Assembly: GCA_019454045.1 (NCBI GenBank)
Contig: SKCR01041526.1
Location: 1-64,000 of the forward strand
Direction: 5' to 3'
Length of the DNA stretch: 64,000 bases
From: Zanthoxylum bungeanum
Taxonomy: Eukaryota; Streptophyta; Magnoliopsida; Sapindales; Rutaceae
A program made the translations under genes and the position numbers. Numbering within the stretch: position 1 is the first letter of the stretch; each line of letters starts with the position of its first letter. Below, in pieces: positions 45,884 through 55,715 of this stretch. Under the pieces are notes generated by a model. It worked only from the letters and a program-made list of their open reading frames with translations. It was not told the origin of the DNA and searched no databases.

Positions 45884-46489
45884 CTAATATCTAACACTTA
45901 AAACTTTTTCAGTTCTAGTGTTCCAACGAATAAAAATCTTTGGATAAGAATCCTCAAATTCTTTCGGTAACTGGTAATTGATCTTGGACAACCATGGGAA
46001 ACCAATTGCAAATTTCGGATCCTTGCAACGTTTCCGAGACATCAAAGGAAAAATGGTATTATTTGCCTTAGATTGAAGATACTCAATCGCTAACCTCTCA
46101 ATGGCTATGTTGTATTGAACACGTAGTTCTTCTGTATGAGTTACTAATTTCCAAATATCAGTAAGCCTTTTTTGCCATATTTTCGGGAGAGTATTTCGTA
46201 GGTATCTCAGTATGTTCGATTGTCCTATCCAATTACCCTCCCATATAGATTCTTGTAACATGTTATTGAAGGTGATTATATGCGAGATCATATCATCATC
46301 TTCTTTCATCCGATATTTATCCAAATCCTGCAACATGTCTTTCAATCTTTCACTGTGGGAGGATGTCATAACTCTTTTTGCAGTTTTTTGTCTGATCGGC
46401 ATGATTTTTCTGCAACAAATACAAAGAAAAATCAATATAATGAAACACGAAGTTACATTAACTAGAATAAACATCACAAAGATATTCAT
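45884..46489 (-). CDS. 201-codon leader ORF of unknown function, possibly gag-like
   Basis: The frame begins with a hydrophobic N-terminus of about 25 residues, then a charged, mostly helical-looking chain. Internal Met codons, for example the one in KIMPIRQK, could be alternative starts. The stretch KYRMKEDDDMISHIITFNNM resembles the pattern of copia UBN2-type gag (a KMKEGxS..H...F layout). That similarity is weak and judged by eye. No zinc knuckle, protease or enzyme motif is present. It lies 380 bp upstream of the normal gag on the same strand. It may be a decayed second gag, captured host sequence, or chance. Confidence 0.4.
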   Translation of the reverse strand: MNIFVMFILVNVTSCFIILIFLCICCRKIMPIRQKTAKRVMTSSHSERLKDMLQDLDKYRMKEDDDMISHIITFNNMLQESIWEGNWIGQSNILRYLRNTLPKIWQKRLTDIWKLVTHTEELRVQYNIAIERLAIEYLQSKANNTIFPLMSRKRCKDPKFAIGFPWLSKINYQLPKEFEDSYPKIFIRWNTRTEKVLSVRY

Positions 46490-46619
46490 TTACATAAACA
46501 CAAAGTTTATATGATAAAACAAATTTATCATGGCCGATTAATACAATATGCAAAAATACTAGACATTTAATCATGACGGATCGGAATTACCGAAGCAAAA
46601 CGATACATACATGACCAAC

Positions 46620-46720
46620 ACGGATGTCCACGTGCCATGCACGCGCCACAGGAGTACCTCACGCGCCTCCACGCGCCGTCAAGCGCCAGCCACGGGCTCC
46701 CACTCGCCCTCACGCGCCGA
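46620..46720. repeat. GC-rich CACGCGCC repeat block
   Basis: CACGCGCC or a close variant occurs about four times, with CAAGCGCC, inside a block much richer in G+C than the surrounding copia sequence. It lies beside the palindrome cluster in the leader. Confidence 0.7.
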
Positions 46721-46739
46721 CTAGCCTCGGTTTATTTCC

Positions 46740-46935
46740 ACGCGCAGACGACATGTCGTCCGCTTGTTCTGTGGCCGTATGACATGTCGTTTTAATCTAA
46801 TAATGCCATCCGACTTGTCGTTTGACATGGTCATGGACGACATGTCGTCTGTTTCTGTTATATTCGTACGACTTGTCGTACGGGAAAAGCGGATGACATG
46901 TCGTCCTCTTCTCTAATCACCGGATGACATGTAGT
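46740..46935. repeat. ACATGTCGT palindrome cluster in copia leader
   Basis: Seven sites of the form GACATGTCGT or GACTTGTCGT lie at about 46748, 46788, 46813, 46840, 46870, 46894 and 46924. Some extend to the perfect palindrome GACGACATGTCGTC. They are 25-40 bp apart. Each can fold on itself or pair with another copy. Confidence 0.8.
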
Positions 46936-47234
46936 ACATCTATTCTGGGAGTGTTTTTCTGGGTAAAAATAGATTCATCTAGCCAACTTCTAGGGTCCAT
47001 ATCTTTCTCAATTTTAATCCAAATTAAGCAAATGATATACCAAATTGAAGATCTCATGACCTAGTTTTCAAAACATATTTGAACATGTGATTATCAATTT
47101 TCTACAGAGAGTTATTACGGCCCAAAGTTGGAAGAAAATCATTTTTGAAAAACAAAAATCGGAAGGATTTTCAACATTGTTCATGCATGTTCATGCAATT
47201 TTTTGTGTAATCCAACTAGAATACATGCATTTAA

Positions 47235-47247
47235 GCTCTGATACCAA
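47235..47247 (-). other. copia primer binding site
   Basis: TTGGTATCAGAGC on the minus strand, directly beside the 5' LTR. Initiator-Met tRNA type, as in the gypsy elements. Confidence 0.88.
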
Positions 47248-47861
47248 TGTTAGGAAACATAATCCCTAATATATATACATGTTTGTCCTCTTAGGATCTA
47301 ACCATACATGTATTACTAGTCCTAGATTTATTTACATGCTAATTGAAATAAATCTATACTAACCACAACACAATTGCATACCTTTTATGCTTGTAGAGAC
47401 CTCTTAATCAAACTTAATTGATTGCTTAACTCAATAAGCAAATGGTCTTATTTATAGGAGGGAAACCAAGTCACTATTAGCTCACATGCATGGATTACTA
47501 TTAATCCTTGATTACTATTTAATCACATGCATTGATTACTATGTAATCACATGTATTTGGATGCATAATGACTTTCTCTAACCCTTCCAAAAATGTTACC
47601 ATCATGGGTGTAACATATGTTCCCCATTTAACATTTCACTAATTGTTGTTACTTAACAACCGTTGTTGTTACTTAATTATTTGATTAACAACTCTTGTTG
47701 TTTACTTAATTATTTGATATTACTAATTGTTGTTATTCAACAACACCAAATAATTAACTTAATAATTTCCAATATGAAATTATTACTAATTGTTGTTATT
47801 TAACAACATCAAATAATTTGCTTAATAATTTCCAATTAACAACAATTAACATTATCCAACA
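47248..47861 (-). repeat. copia 5' LTR, full length
   Basis: 614 bp, TGTTAGG...CCAACA on the plus strand. It is rich in TTGTTGTT and AACAACA inverted repeats around 47640-47850. It keeps the ~215-bp segment that the 3' LTR has lost. Confidence 0.92.
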
Positions 47862-48299
47862 CCTAGGAAACTAGAGAGGACAGGCCCTCCTAGAAGAAAA
47901 GCCGAAAGACTACGAGCAAAATAAGATCAAAAGAAGATGGATTCACCTTCCGTAATAAGCTAGCACGATTCCGAACATAAAAAACAATATCGCAAAGAAG
48001 AACAGAAACAGGCCGAAGAGGTTCATCATGGGTACGGGTATTCCTCTCCCTTCAAGTATGGTAGACTGGCGCAGCAAAAGACAACCAAATAAGAAGATGA
48101 CACAAAGAGGTGTCGGAAAATCGACACATCCACTCAACAGTCTGAGGCCAATCACGGTAAATCTTTGTTTATTTTTGGACCTGGGTTTTGTTGTGTTCTT
48201 CATGTAGTTCGTCATATACATTCTTTTCTTTAGCATATGTTGAAGAAATAAGCATGTTCTTGGGCGGCTGTGTGATTTGTTTCTAAAACCCTAGTGAAG

Positions 48300-49620
48300 T
48301 GAGAAAAGAAAATAAACCATCAAATTCAGACTCTGAAATCAGACCCTGAAAACTTAGCCTATGAAATTAGACTCTGTAATCAGACCCTGAAAACTTAGCC
48401 TCTAAAATTAGACCCTGAAATCAGACCCTGAACTCAGCCTCTGAAATCGGACCCTGAAAATTAGCCTATTTAGACTCTGAAATCAGACCCTGAAACACAG
48501 CCTATGAAATCAGACCCTGAAAATCAACCTCTGAAATCAGAACCTAAATTAGCCTCTGAAGTCAGAACCAGAAATCAGCCTCTGAAATTAGAACCTTAGC
48601 ATCAGAACTGAACTTAACTTTTGCTCAGACCCTGATTTCAGAACCACAATATCAGCATCTGAAATTACCATAAAAAATGTGGACTTGAGTGATAGTGATC
48701 ACTTGAGGAAAAAAAAAAGTAAAAAAAAGTAAAAAAGTGATCACTTGAGTGATAATGATCACTTGTTATTTTCATTTCAGTTCTTGTTGAATCTTGTTTC
48801 TGTTTTCATTTTGTTTATTTCTGGATCTGATTTTGTTGTGTTTTGCATATCAGTTCATCTTTTATCATTTTCCAGTTCTGGGTTTTTGTTCTGTTCTTCA
48901 TATCAGTTCGTCATATACTTTCTGTTCTTTAGCATATGTTGAAGAAATAAGCATGTTCTTTGGCGGCTGTGTGATTTGTTTCTAAAACCCTAGTGAAGTC
49001 TGAAATCAGACCTTAAAACTTAGCCTTTGAATTCAGACCCTGAAATCAGACTCTAAAAACTTAGCCTTTGAAATCTGACTCTGAATTCAGACCCTGAAAC
49101 TTAACCTTTGAAATCAGACTCTAAAACTTAGCCTTTGAAATCTGACTCTGAAATCATACCCTGAAAAGTAACATCTGAAATCAGACCCTGACCAGTAGCC
49201 TCTGAAATCAGACCTTGAAGATTAGCCACTGAAAATCAGACTATGAAATCAGACCTTGAAAAGTAACATCTGAAATCAGACCCTGACTAGTAGCCTCTGA
49301 AATCAGACCCTGACCAGTAGCCTCTGAAATCAGACCCTGAAGATTAGCCACTGAAAATCAGACCCTGAAAAGTAACATCTGCAATCAGACCCTGACCAGT
49401 AGCCTCTGAAATCAGACCCTGAAAAGTAACCTCTGAAATCAGACACTGACCAGTAGCCTCTGAAATCAGACCCTGAAAAGTAACCTCTGAAATCAGACAC
49501 TGACCAGTAGCCTCTGAAATCAGACCCTGACCAAAAGCCTCTGAAATCAGAACCTAAATTAGCCTCTGAAATCATAACATTAATCAGCTACTGAAGTCAG
49601 AACCTTAAACAGTTTCTGAA
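48300..49620 (+). repeat. minisatellite of ~20-bp CTGAAATCAGACCCTGA units
   Basis: Tens of degenerate units of the type CCTCTGAAATCAGACCCTGA, with TAGCC or AGTAACAT spacers, fill about 48310-48660 and 49000-49610. The blocks are separated by unique sequence that is itself partly repeated: the GCATATGTTGAAGAAATAAG segment occurs near 48232 and 48931. Higher-order units are visible around 49180-49510. A frame through the array at 49330-49575 is repeat-derived, not a gene. Confidence 0.88.
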
Positions 49621-50202
49621 GTTATCAAAAAAAAAAGGGACTTGAGTGATATTGATCACTTGAGCAAAAAAAAAGAGTAAAAAAGTGAAATTTTTTGGTT
49701 GAATTTGGTTTGTTCCATATTATCATTTAAGTGCCCGTGGAGGGTATTCCATCAAAATTTCTATATAGGTGCCAAATTTTCTCCCGAAATTGCTTACGAC
49801 CGTGAATTTGCATGCTTATTTTTTTTACATTGTGCTAATTGTTTATTTTCTTATTCCAAATACTCTAGTTTAAGTATTATTGATTGAGTGTTCGTCGTTG
49901 CTATTCCTGTTCGCATTTTGTTTCCACATGTCCCATATATATATTATTAGATCTTGTGTTTCATGATGGCTTGAGGACTACATTTGGTTTGTATTCTTGG
50001 ATTGAGTGTGATTCACATTTGAATTGAGGACGAACTCAAGAGTGGTAAAAGGCAGTGATTGTGAGCACAGTATCGGGTAAAAGCCAATAGAGTGCAAACA
50101 CGAGTGGAGTGATATCATTCGAGTGTAAACACGTGAGATTGTGAGGATTTACATATTTGCTTTACTTTCTTGTTATTTCTAATCTGTTTCTTTAGTGTTG
50201 AG

Positions 50203-51304
50203 ATGGCAGGTCTAACCATTGATGAAAAGCTCGAGGCCTTGGATAGAAAATTTATAGATATGATGGAGAACATGAATACTGCTTTGGAGAGATTGTCCAA
50301 GAATGTAGAGAGTATTCAAACTGGTAGTGGACCCAGAGCACCACCACTCTAGCATATACCACCACCTCAGAATGTACCAACACCTAATGATGTGCCACCT
50401 CGACGTGTACCACCACAGTATGTACCACCATATGAAGAGGAAACTGAAAATGAGTTTGATGATTCTGATGGTCTTGATGATGGGGAGGATAGATTTCAGC
50501 CTGGACAAGATATGAGGCCTAATAGGAGGTTTGATAGGAGGAATGATAGGAGGGATAGACGGTTTGATGATAGATGTGCATTTGATGCCAGAAGAGAGGA
50601 TTATGATAGGAGGGGATATGGTAGACGAGGAGATGTAGATGGTGATCTAGGTAGCATCAAGATCAAGATACCAACATTCCACGACAAGAATGATCCTGAA
50701 GCTTACTTATAATGGGAAAAGAAAATAGAATTGATTTTCAACTATCATCACTACTCAGACGAGAATAAGATCAATCTGGCAATGGCAGCAATTGAGTTTA
50801 CTGATTATACTATGATTTGGTGGGATCAGCTTGCCTCTACTCATAGAAGAAATTATGAGAGACCGGTTCAGACATGGGCAGAACTTAGAGGTCTCATGAG
50901 AAAGAGATTTATACCCAGCCATTCCTATAGGGAATTGTATCATAAACTACAACATCTGTATCAGGGGACCAAGAATGTGGCCTATAACACAGAGATGGAA
51001 GTTGCCATGATCAGGGCAAATGTAGTTGAGGATGCAGAAGCTACTATGGCACGTTTCTAGGGGGCTTGAATAGAGAGATTGCAAACATGGTGGAGTTGCA
51101 TCACTATGTTGATTTGGAGGATATGCTTCACATGTCTATCAATGTAGAAAGGCAACTCAAGAAAAAGTCAACATCCAGATTTGGCACTCAGGCTACTTCT
51201 GCATGGAAGGGGAAATGAGTTCCGAATGAGAAGCGAGATGGAGGCTTTGACAAGCCTAGAGGCGAGTTCAATGGAGGCTTTAATAAGCCTAGGGTCGAAC
51301 CTAA
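50203..51304 (+). pseudogene. gypsy-D Gag
   Basis: The ATG is at 50203 (MAGLTIDEKLEALDRKF). A TAG near 50350 replaces Gln. The frame from 50392 has the acidic and Arg-rich linker and ends at a TAA near 50710. The capsid part continues from 50731 (NYHHYSDENKINLA, WAELRGLMRKRF) and loses frame by one base near 51055. TGG to TGA follows near 51218. Sequence ends before the knuckle at the junction with LTR J. Confidence 0.82.
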
Positions 51305-51365
51305 TGAAAGAAACACACTTGGATTCGAAATCAAGCAAACCCCAAGCAACGGACAGAACCCCAAG

Positions 51366-52338
51366 TGACATGAGTCAAACCACACCAGAGACATTACAGG
51401 ATGCAGCTAACAACTTGGAAGAACCCATGCAATTGCCAACAGGGCCAATCACACGCCAAAGAGCAAAGAAGATCAGAGAGGCCTTTGCGGGACTAGCTCA
51501 GAGCTATGTGACCAGTTGCAACAACCAAGTCAAGTGCACACCAGAGACACATATGGGCATAACCAGAGAGGTCCCCAAGCTATTTCATTTGACCCAGATC
51601 AGCTCAGACTGAAGCATAGCAGAGCAGCTTCAGCACCAGCACCCTTTTGACCCGATTTCACCCATTTTGGGACTATGTTGAATTCGGCCAAATTGGGGCA
51701 TTTTTGTCATTTGTGCTCGACATTTTGACTTTATTTATGATGTAATTAGCATGGTTGACTATGCCATTAGGCTTAATTATGCTTAGATTTGTACTTAGCC
51801 GGAAGCACGTCAATTTACTATAGCATGTAAGCACCTTAATTAGCTTAAGTGAGATTAGCTTCTAATCTTTGTTTTAAGTTTATTTAGGTGCAAAAGGACC
51901 TTAATGGTTGAGGTGGTTGAGGAGGTGCTTTATTGCTTTTGGTAATTCCTCTAGGGTCATTTTAGCCTTTTTACTATTTTGTAACCCTTATTATATGACT
52001 CTTCTTTGTATTTTGGACAACCAACGTAATATACAGAATTTTGAAAGAAAGAAAAGCTTGAGCTTTCCATGGCTATGGCCAAAACCTTGTTGAGGGAGGG
52101 ATTCCCCTTTTCAAGTTCAAATTGACTTATCTAAGCTTGGCAACTTAGTGGCGTCTCCATTGCTAGCAAAATACAATCTGATTTCATGCTTGTGGTTATC
52201 ATGGACGTGAGTTTCATGGTGGTTAGGGGCTGATCTTGGTTGGGTTTTGTTCCTACAAAATCAGTATTCAAAGTTCTTGGGGTTTTGAGAAAGATGCTTG
52301 GGGTTTGCTTGGTTTCCAACCCAAGTGAGTTCTTGTCA
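51366..52338 (+). repeat. gypsy-E 5' LTR
   Basis: 973 bp, TGACATGAGTC...TTCTTGTCA. It contains the open tail frame (to 51612) with GPITRQRAKK, a copy of the sequence that ends the polyprotein in the 3' LTR. Confidence 0.95.
51991..51998 (+). promoter_or_regulatory. candidate TATA box of gypsy-E LTR
   Basis: TTATATGA after GTAACCC, about 350 bp before the LTR end. It is conserved in the 3' LTR and in the solo LTR at 44333. Positional assignment only. Confidence 0.35.
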
Positions 52339-52340
52339 TT

Positions 52341-52354
52341 TGGTATCATGAGCT
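52341..52354 (+). other. gypsy-E primer binding site
   Basis: TGGTATCATGAGCT equals the initiator-Met site with one inserted T. Gypsy-A also has one inserted base at this position. Confidence 0.8.
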
Positions 52355-54117
52355 TAGGGTTCTGAGGTCTGATTTCCTATCCTTGTGTTGTTTAATCTTG
52401 TATTCATCTTTGTTTTGTTGTTGTTGTTGATTTCGGCCATTAAGGAATTTGTCCTCAAGTTTCGGCCATGTGGTGTTCTTGTGTGTTCTTTGTTGTTTTT
52501 TGTTGTTTCTTTCAGATTTTAATCCTTGTTGCATGAATAACAATCTGTCCTTTAGTAGTTTGTGCTAATTTTGAGTATTTCTTTGAGTTAAGCTTTGGCT
52601 ACTTAGGTCAAAATTGGGGCTTTTTTGTTCTTTGCTTGAATCAAGTGTTTAGTTGTTAATTTATGTTACTAGGACGTGTTTAACATTGTTATTAAGTTAT
52701 TAGTTTCAAAAAAAAAAAAAAAAAAAGCATCAGGTCAGATTCGGCCAAGGAAGTACCATCACCACCCTTGCTTTGTTCTTGCCATATACAAGTCACTTAG
52801 CTTGTTTTCAATAGGTATTGTTCATATCTACTTTGAGAAAATCAGATTGCACTTCATTACTCCTAGCATTTGCTTGAACTAGCTTGTTTGCAATCTTTGT
52901 GAAGTTGTTGCAATCTTGTGAAGTGTGTGGAAAACAAGTGTGTTTGAGTGATTTGGTGAGGCATTTGAGTGAATGAGTGTTGAAACAAAATGAAATGCTT
53001 ATGGATTGATGAGGCCGTGACTTACTCCTGAAGTTTACTTAAGCTTGTGTGTTGTTAACTTTGTGAGACAAGTCTGGTTGCTTTGTTACACATATTGCCG
53101 TGAGTAAGATGCTTGATGTGCTTATGTTAAAGCATGAATTAACAAGTGTGCTTGCTGATTTGCGTGAGCTATCATTAGCTTGACATTGGATTTGTGTTGA
53201 AAGCATTAGCATGACATTGAAAATGGAAGCACTCATGAGCTTGACATGGAAACTTGAGTAGCCATCATTGCATTTGAGAGGTGCTTGAAGAGGCAAGCTG
53301 CTGCATCACCAAGTTAGTTGGAAAAAGTGTTTAGTTGGTTTGTAACTTACCATTGTCGAATTGACATGCTTACTTGACCTACTTGTAAGCTACTTACGTA
53401 AGCAGCTGAGTCACCTGCTTGTTGAAAAAAAAAAAAGTGAAAAAAAAAAAGAAGAAAGAGAATTGGTCGCATTGTGCTTAGCTTGATTAGACCATTTGCA
53501 AGTTGATTGGATTGCTTTACATGAGTTACATTGATTTGATTTGGTATTGTATTGGTTTGAGCTTGAAAGACTATATTTGTGTTATTGCCGAATTGAAATC
53601 CTTTGTGCTTCATTGTGTTTCATTGGAGTGTAAACACTTGTGAGTGTGTGTGAGAAGAAAAGAAAGGTGAGCTCAAACACTATAGCGAGTGACCACAAGA
53701 TTGCTTCAGTGACACGTTGATTGCTTGCTTGCTTATTTATTGCATTTAGCTAACTCATCATTCTTTCTTATTCTGAGCACTCTAGCTATAAGTTTCTTTC
53801 GATTGAGTCTCCGTGATTACTTATCTTATTTGCTTTATTCCACCTGCTCTATATATACATTGTGTTTCTGCTAGCTTGTGGACTACATCTTAGTTGACCA
53901 TTCTGGGAATTGAGTTGATTTGTAATTGAATTGAGGAAGAACTCAATAGTGGTAAAAGGCAGTGAGTGTGAGCACAGTATCGGGTAAAAGCCAATAGAGT
54001 GCAAACACGAGTGGATTGAGATATAATTGAGTGTAAACACGTGAGATTGTGAGCTTGAGAGGATTTTACATATGTATTACTTTCTTGTTATTACTAATTT
54101 GTTTGTTGAGCTTTGAA
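52355..54117 (+). other. gypsy-E leader
   Basis: 1.76 kb untranslated, T/G-rich, with A-runs at about 52707-52725 and 53426-53450 and many GCTTG motifs. It lacks the minisatellite of gypsy-D and the CATACCGG repeats of gypsy-C. No coding similarity found. Confidence 0.7.
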
Positions 54118-55715
54118 ATGGCAGGTGTTAGTTTAACCGTCGATGAGAAGCTTGCAGCTATGGATAGAAAGTTTACAGATATGATGGAGAATATGAATGC
54201 TGCATTGGAAAGGTTGTCCAATAGTGTAGAGAGTATTCAGTCGGGCAGTGTTCCCAGAGCACCACCACCTCAGAATGTACCACCACCTCATAATGTACTA
54301 CCACCTCATAATGTACCACCACCTCATAATGTGCCACCACGTCGAGTACCACCGCAACATATACCATCAGATGAAGAAGAAGCGAGAGAATGACTTTGAT
54401 GATTTTGATGATCTTGATGATGTTGAGGAGAGGTTTCAGCCTAGACAAGATAGGAGGCATGGTAGGGGGTTTGGTAGAGGGTGTGATAGGAGGTTTGATG
54501 GGAGACATAATAGGAGGGATAGACGATTTGATGATAGAGGTGCATTTGATGATAGGCGAGGGGATTATGATCGAAGGGGTTTTGGTAGACGAGGGGACTT
54601 AGATGGAGATCTAGGTAGCATTAAAATCAACAAGATACCAACCTTTCAGGGGAAGAATGATCCCGAGGCTTATTTGGAATGGGAGAAGAAGATTGAGCTG
54701 ATATTCAATTGCCATCACTACTCAGATGTGAAGAAAATCAATCTGGCAGCTATTGAGTTTACTGATTATGCCATGATATGGTGGGATCAGATTGCTACTC
54801 GGAGAAGAAACTATGAGAGACCAGTTCAGACTTGGGAAGAACTCAGAGGTCTTATGAGGAAGAGGTTCATTCCGAGCCATTACTACCGTGAGTTGTATCA
54901 GAAGCTACAACATCTGTATCAGGGTACCAAGAGTGTTGAGGATTACTACACAGAGATGGAAGTTGCCATGATCAGGGCGAATGTAGTTGAGGATGCAGAG
55001 GCTACTATGGCACGGTTTCTTGGAGGCTTAAATAGAGAGATTGCCAACATGGTGGAGTTACATCATTATGTTGATTTGGAGGACATGCTTCACATGGCTA
55101 TCAAGGTAGAGAGACAACTCAAGAAGAAGGCCACATCCAATTTGGTACTCAGACTACTTCTACTTGGAAGGGGAAATGGGTTGAATGAGAAGCGAGATGG
55201 AGGCTTTAACAAGCCTAGAGGTGATTTTAGTGGAGGCTTTAACAAGCCTAGGGCCGAACCTAGTGGCAAGGGTAAAGAGGCTGCAGAATCGAGTAAGCCT
55301 AGACCTAAACCTGAGGGTACAGCTACGAGAACTAAGGATGTCAAGTGTTTCAAGTGTTTGGGCATGGGACACTATGCTTCACAATGTCCCAATAGGCGCA
55401 CCTTAGTGATTGACAAGAGCGGAGATGTGTACTCTACAGATGATGAGGTAGAGGATGAGATGCCGGAGTTAGAAGATGCTAGTGACCACGAGGGAGCTGC
55501 ATACCCTTTAGATAACTTATCCCTAGTTGTTAAGCGTGCTTTGACAGCACAAGTTGTTGAGGATGAGAGTGATCAGCAGAGGGAGAACATATTCCACACC
55601 AGATGCCGTGTGAATGGTAAGGGTTGTAGTATGATTATAGATGGAGGCAGTTGTACCAATGTGGCTAGCACGGCTTTGATTGAGAGATTGGGGTTGAGTT
55701 GCTTGAAGACCCCAA
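54118..55715 (+). pseudogene. gypsy-E Gag and protease
   Basis: The start ATG is at 54118 (MAGVSLTVDEKLAAMDRKF). A Pro-rich stretch of PPHNVP repeats comes next, then a frameshift near 54390, then an Asp/Arg-rich segment and the capsid block (NDPEAYLEWEKKIELIF, FIPSHYYRELYQKLQHLY). The CCHC knuckle CFKCLGMGHYASQC starts at 55346 and the retropepsin Asp (IIDGGS) is at 55640-55642. A one-base loss near 55710 breaks the frame before PKPYKLQW. Confidence 0.92.

Larger units (their letters stand above)
45505..47234 (-). other. copia leader, unusually long
   Basis: 1.73 kb between primer site and gag. From the primer site it holds AT-rich sequence, a palindrome cluster (46740-46935), a GC-rich CACGCGCC block (46620-46720), the 201-codon ORF (46489-45884) and 380 bp of AT-rich sequence before gag. 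Confidence 0.75.
39252..47861 (-). mobile_element. Ty1/copia element
   Basis: A complete minus-strand element with CCTAG duplications at 39247-39251 and 47862-47866. Order on the minus strand: 5' LTR, primer site, 1.7-kb leader with an extra ORF, gag-protease (split by a solo LTR), integrase, RT-RNase H, 1-kb 3' UTR, 3' LTR. Integrase precedes RT, which defines copia. Without the solo LTR it is 7.6 kb. Defects are an internal deletion at the gag-integrase join, one nonsense codon and one frameshift in pol. Confidence 0.93.
39184..48157 (-). mobile_element. LINE 3' fragment (E), split by the copia element
   Basis: The two parts are 39184-39251 (poly-T, GGATAAGGTAAG, GGGCATACC) and 47867-48157 (GAAACTAGAGAGGACAGG through the ORF2 C-terminal region). 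The copia element and its CCTAG duplication lie between. The join restores a normal LINE 3' end. It is 5' truncated at about 48157. The flanks do not match: gypsy-C RNase H on the left and gypsy-D leader on the right. Confidence 0.85.
48158..51304 (+). mobile_element. gypsy-D, leader and gag fragment
   Basis: A plus-strand gypsy internal piece. It lacks the 5' LTR and primer site on the left (LINE-E adjoins) and everything after gag on the right (LTR J adjoins). The end of the leader (CACAGTATCGGGTAAAAGCC, GTGCAAACACGAGTGG) matches gypsy-E. Several stops in gag show age. Confidence 0.8.

Noticed and set aside
49330..49575. 81-codon ORF with repeated SDFRGYWS units
   Set aside because: Translation of the leader minisatellite; the ~20-bp repeat happens to remain open on the minus strand. 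No start context or domain.
48300..49620. Direct repeats resembling a CRISPR array
   Set aside because: The repeats are short, degenerate and contiguous, without uniform unique spacers, in a plant retroelement.
53347..53613. 88-codon minus-strand ORF with FFFHFFFFQQ
   Set aside because: Produced by A-runs in the gypsy-E leader.
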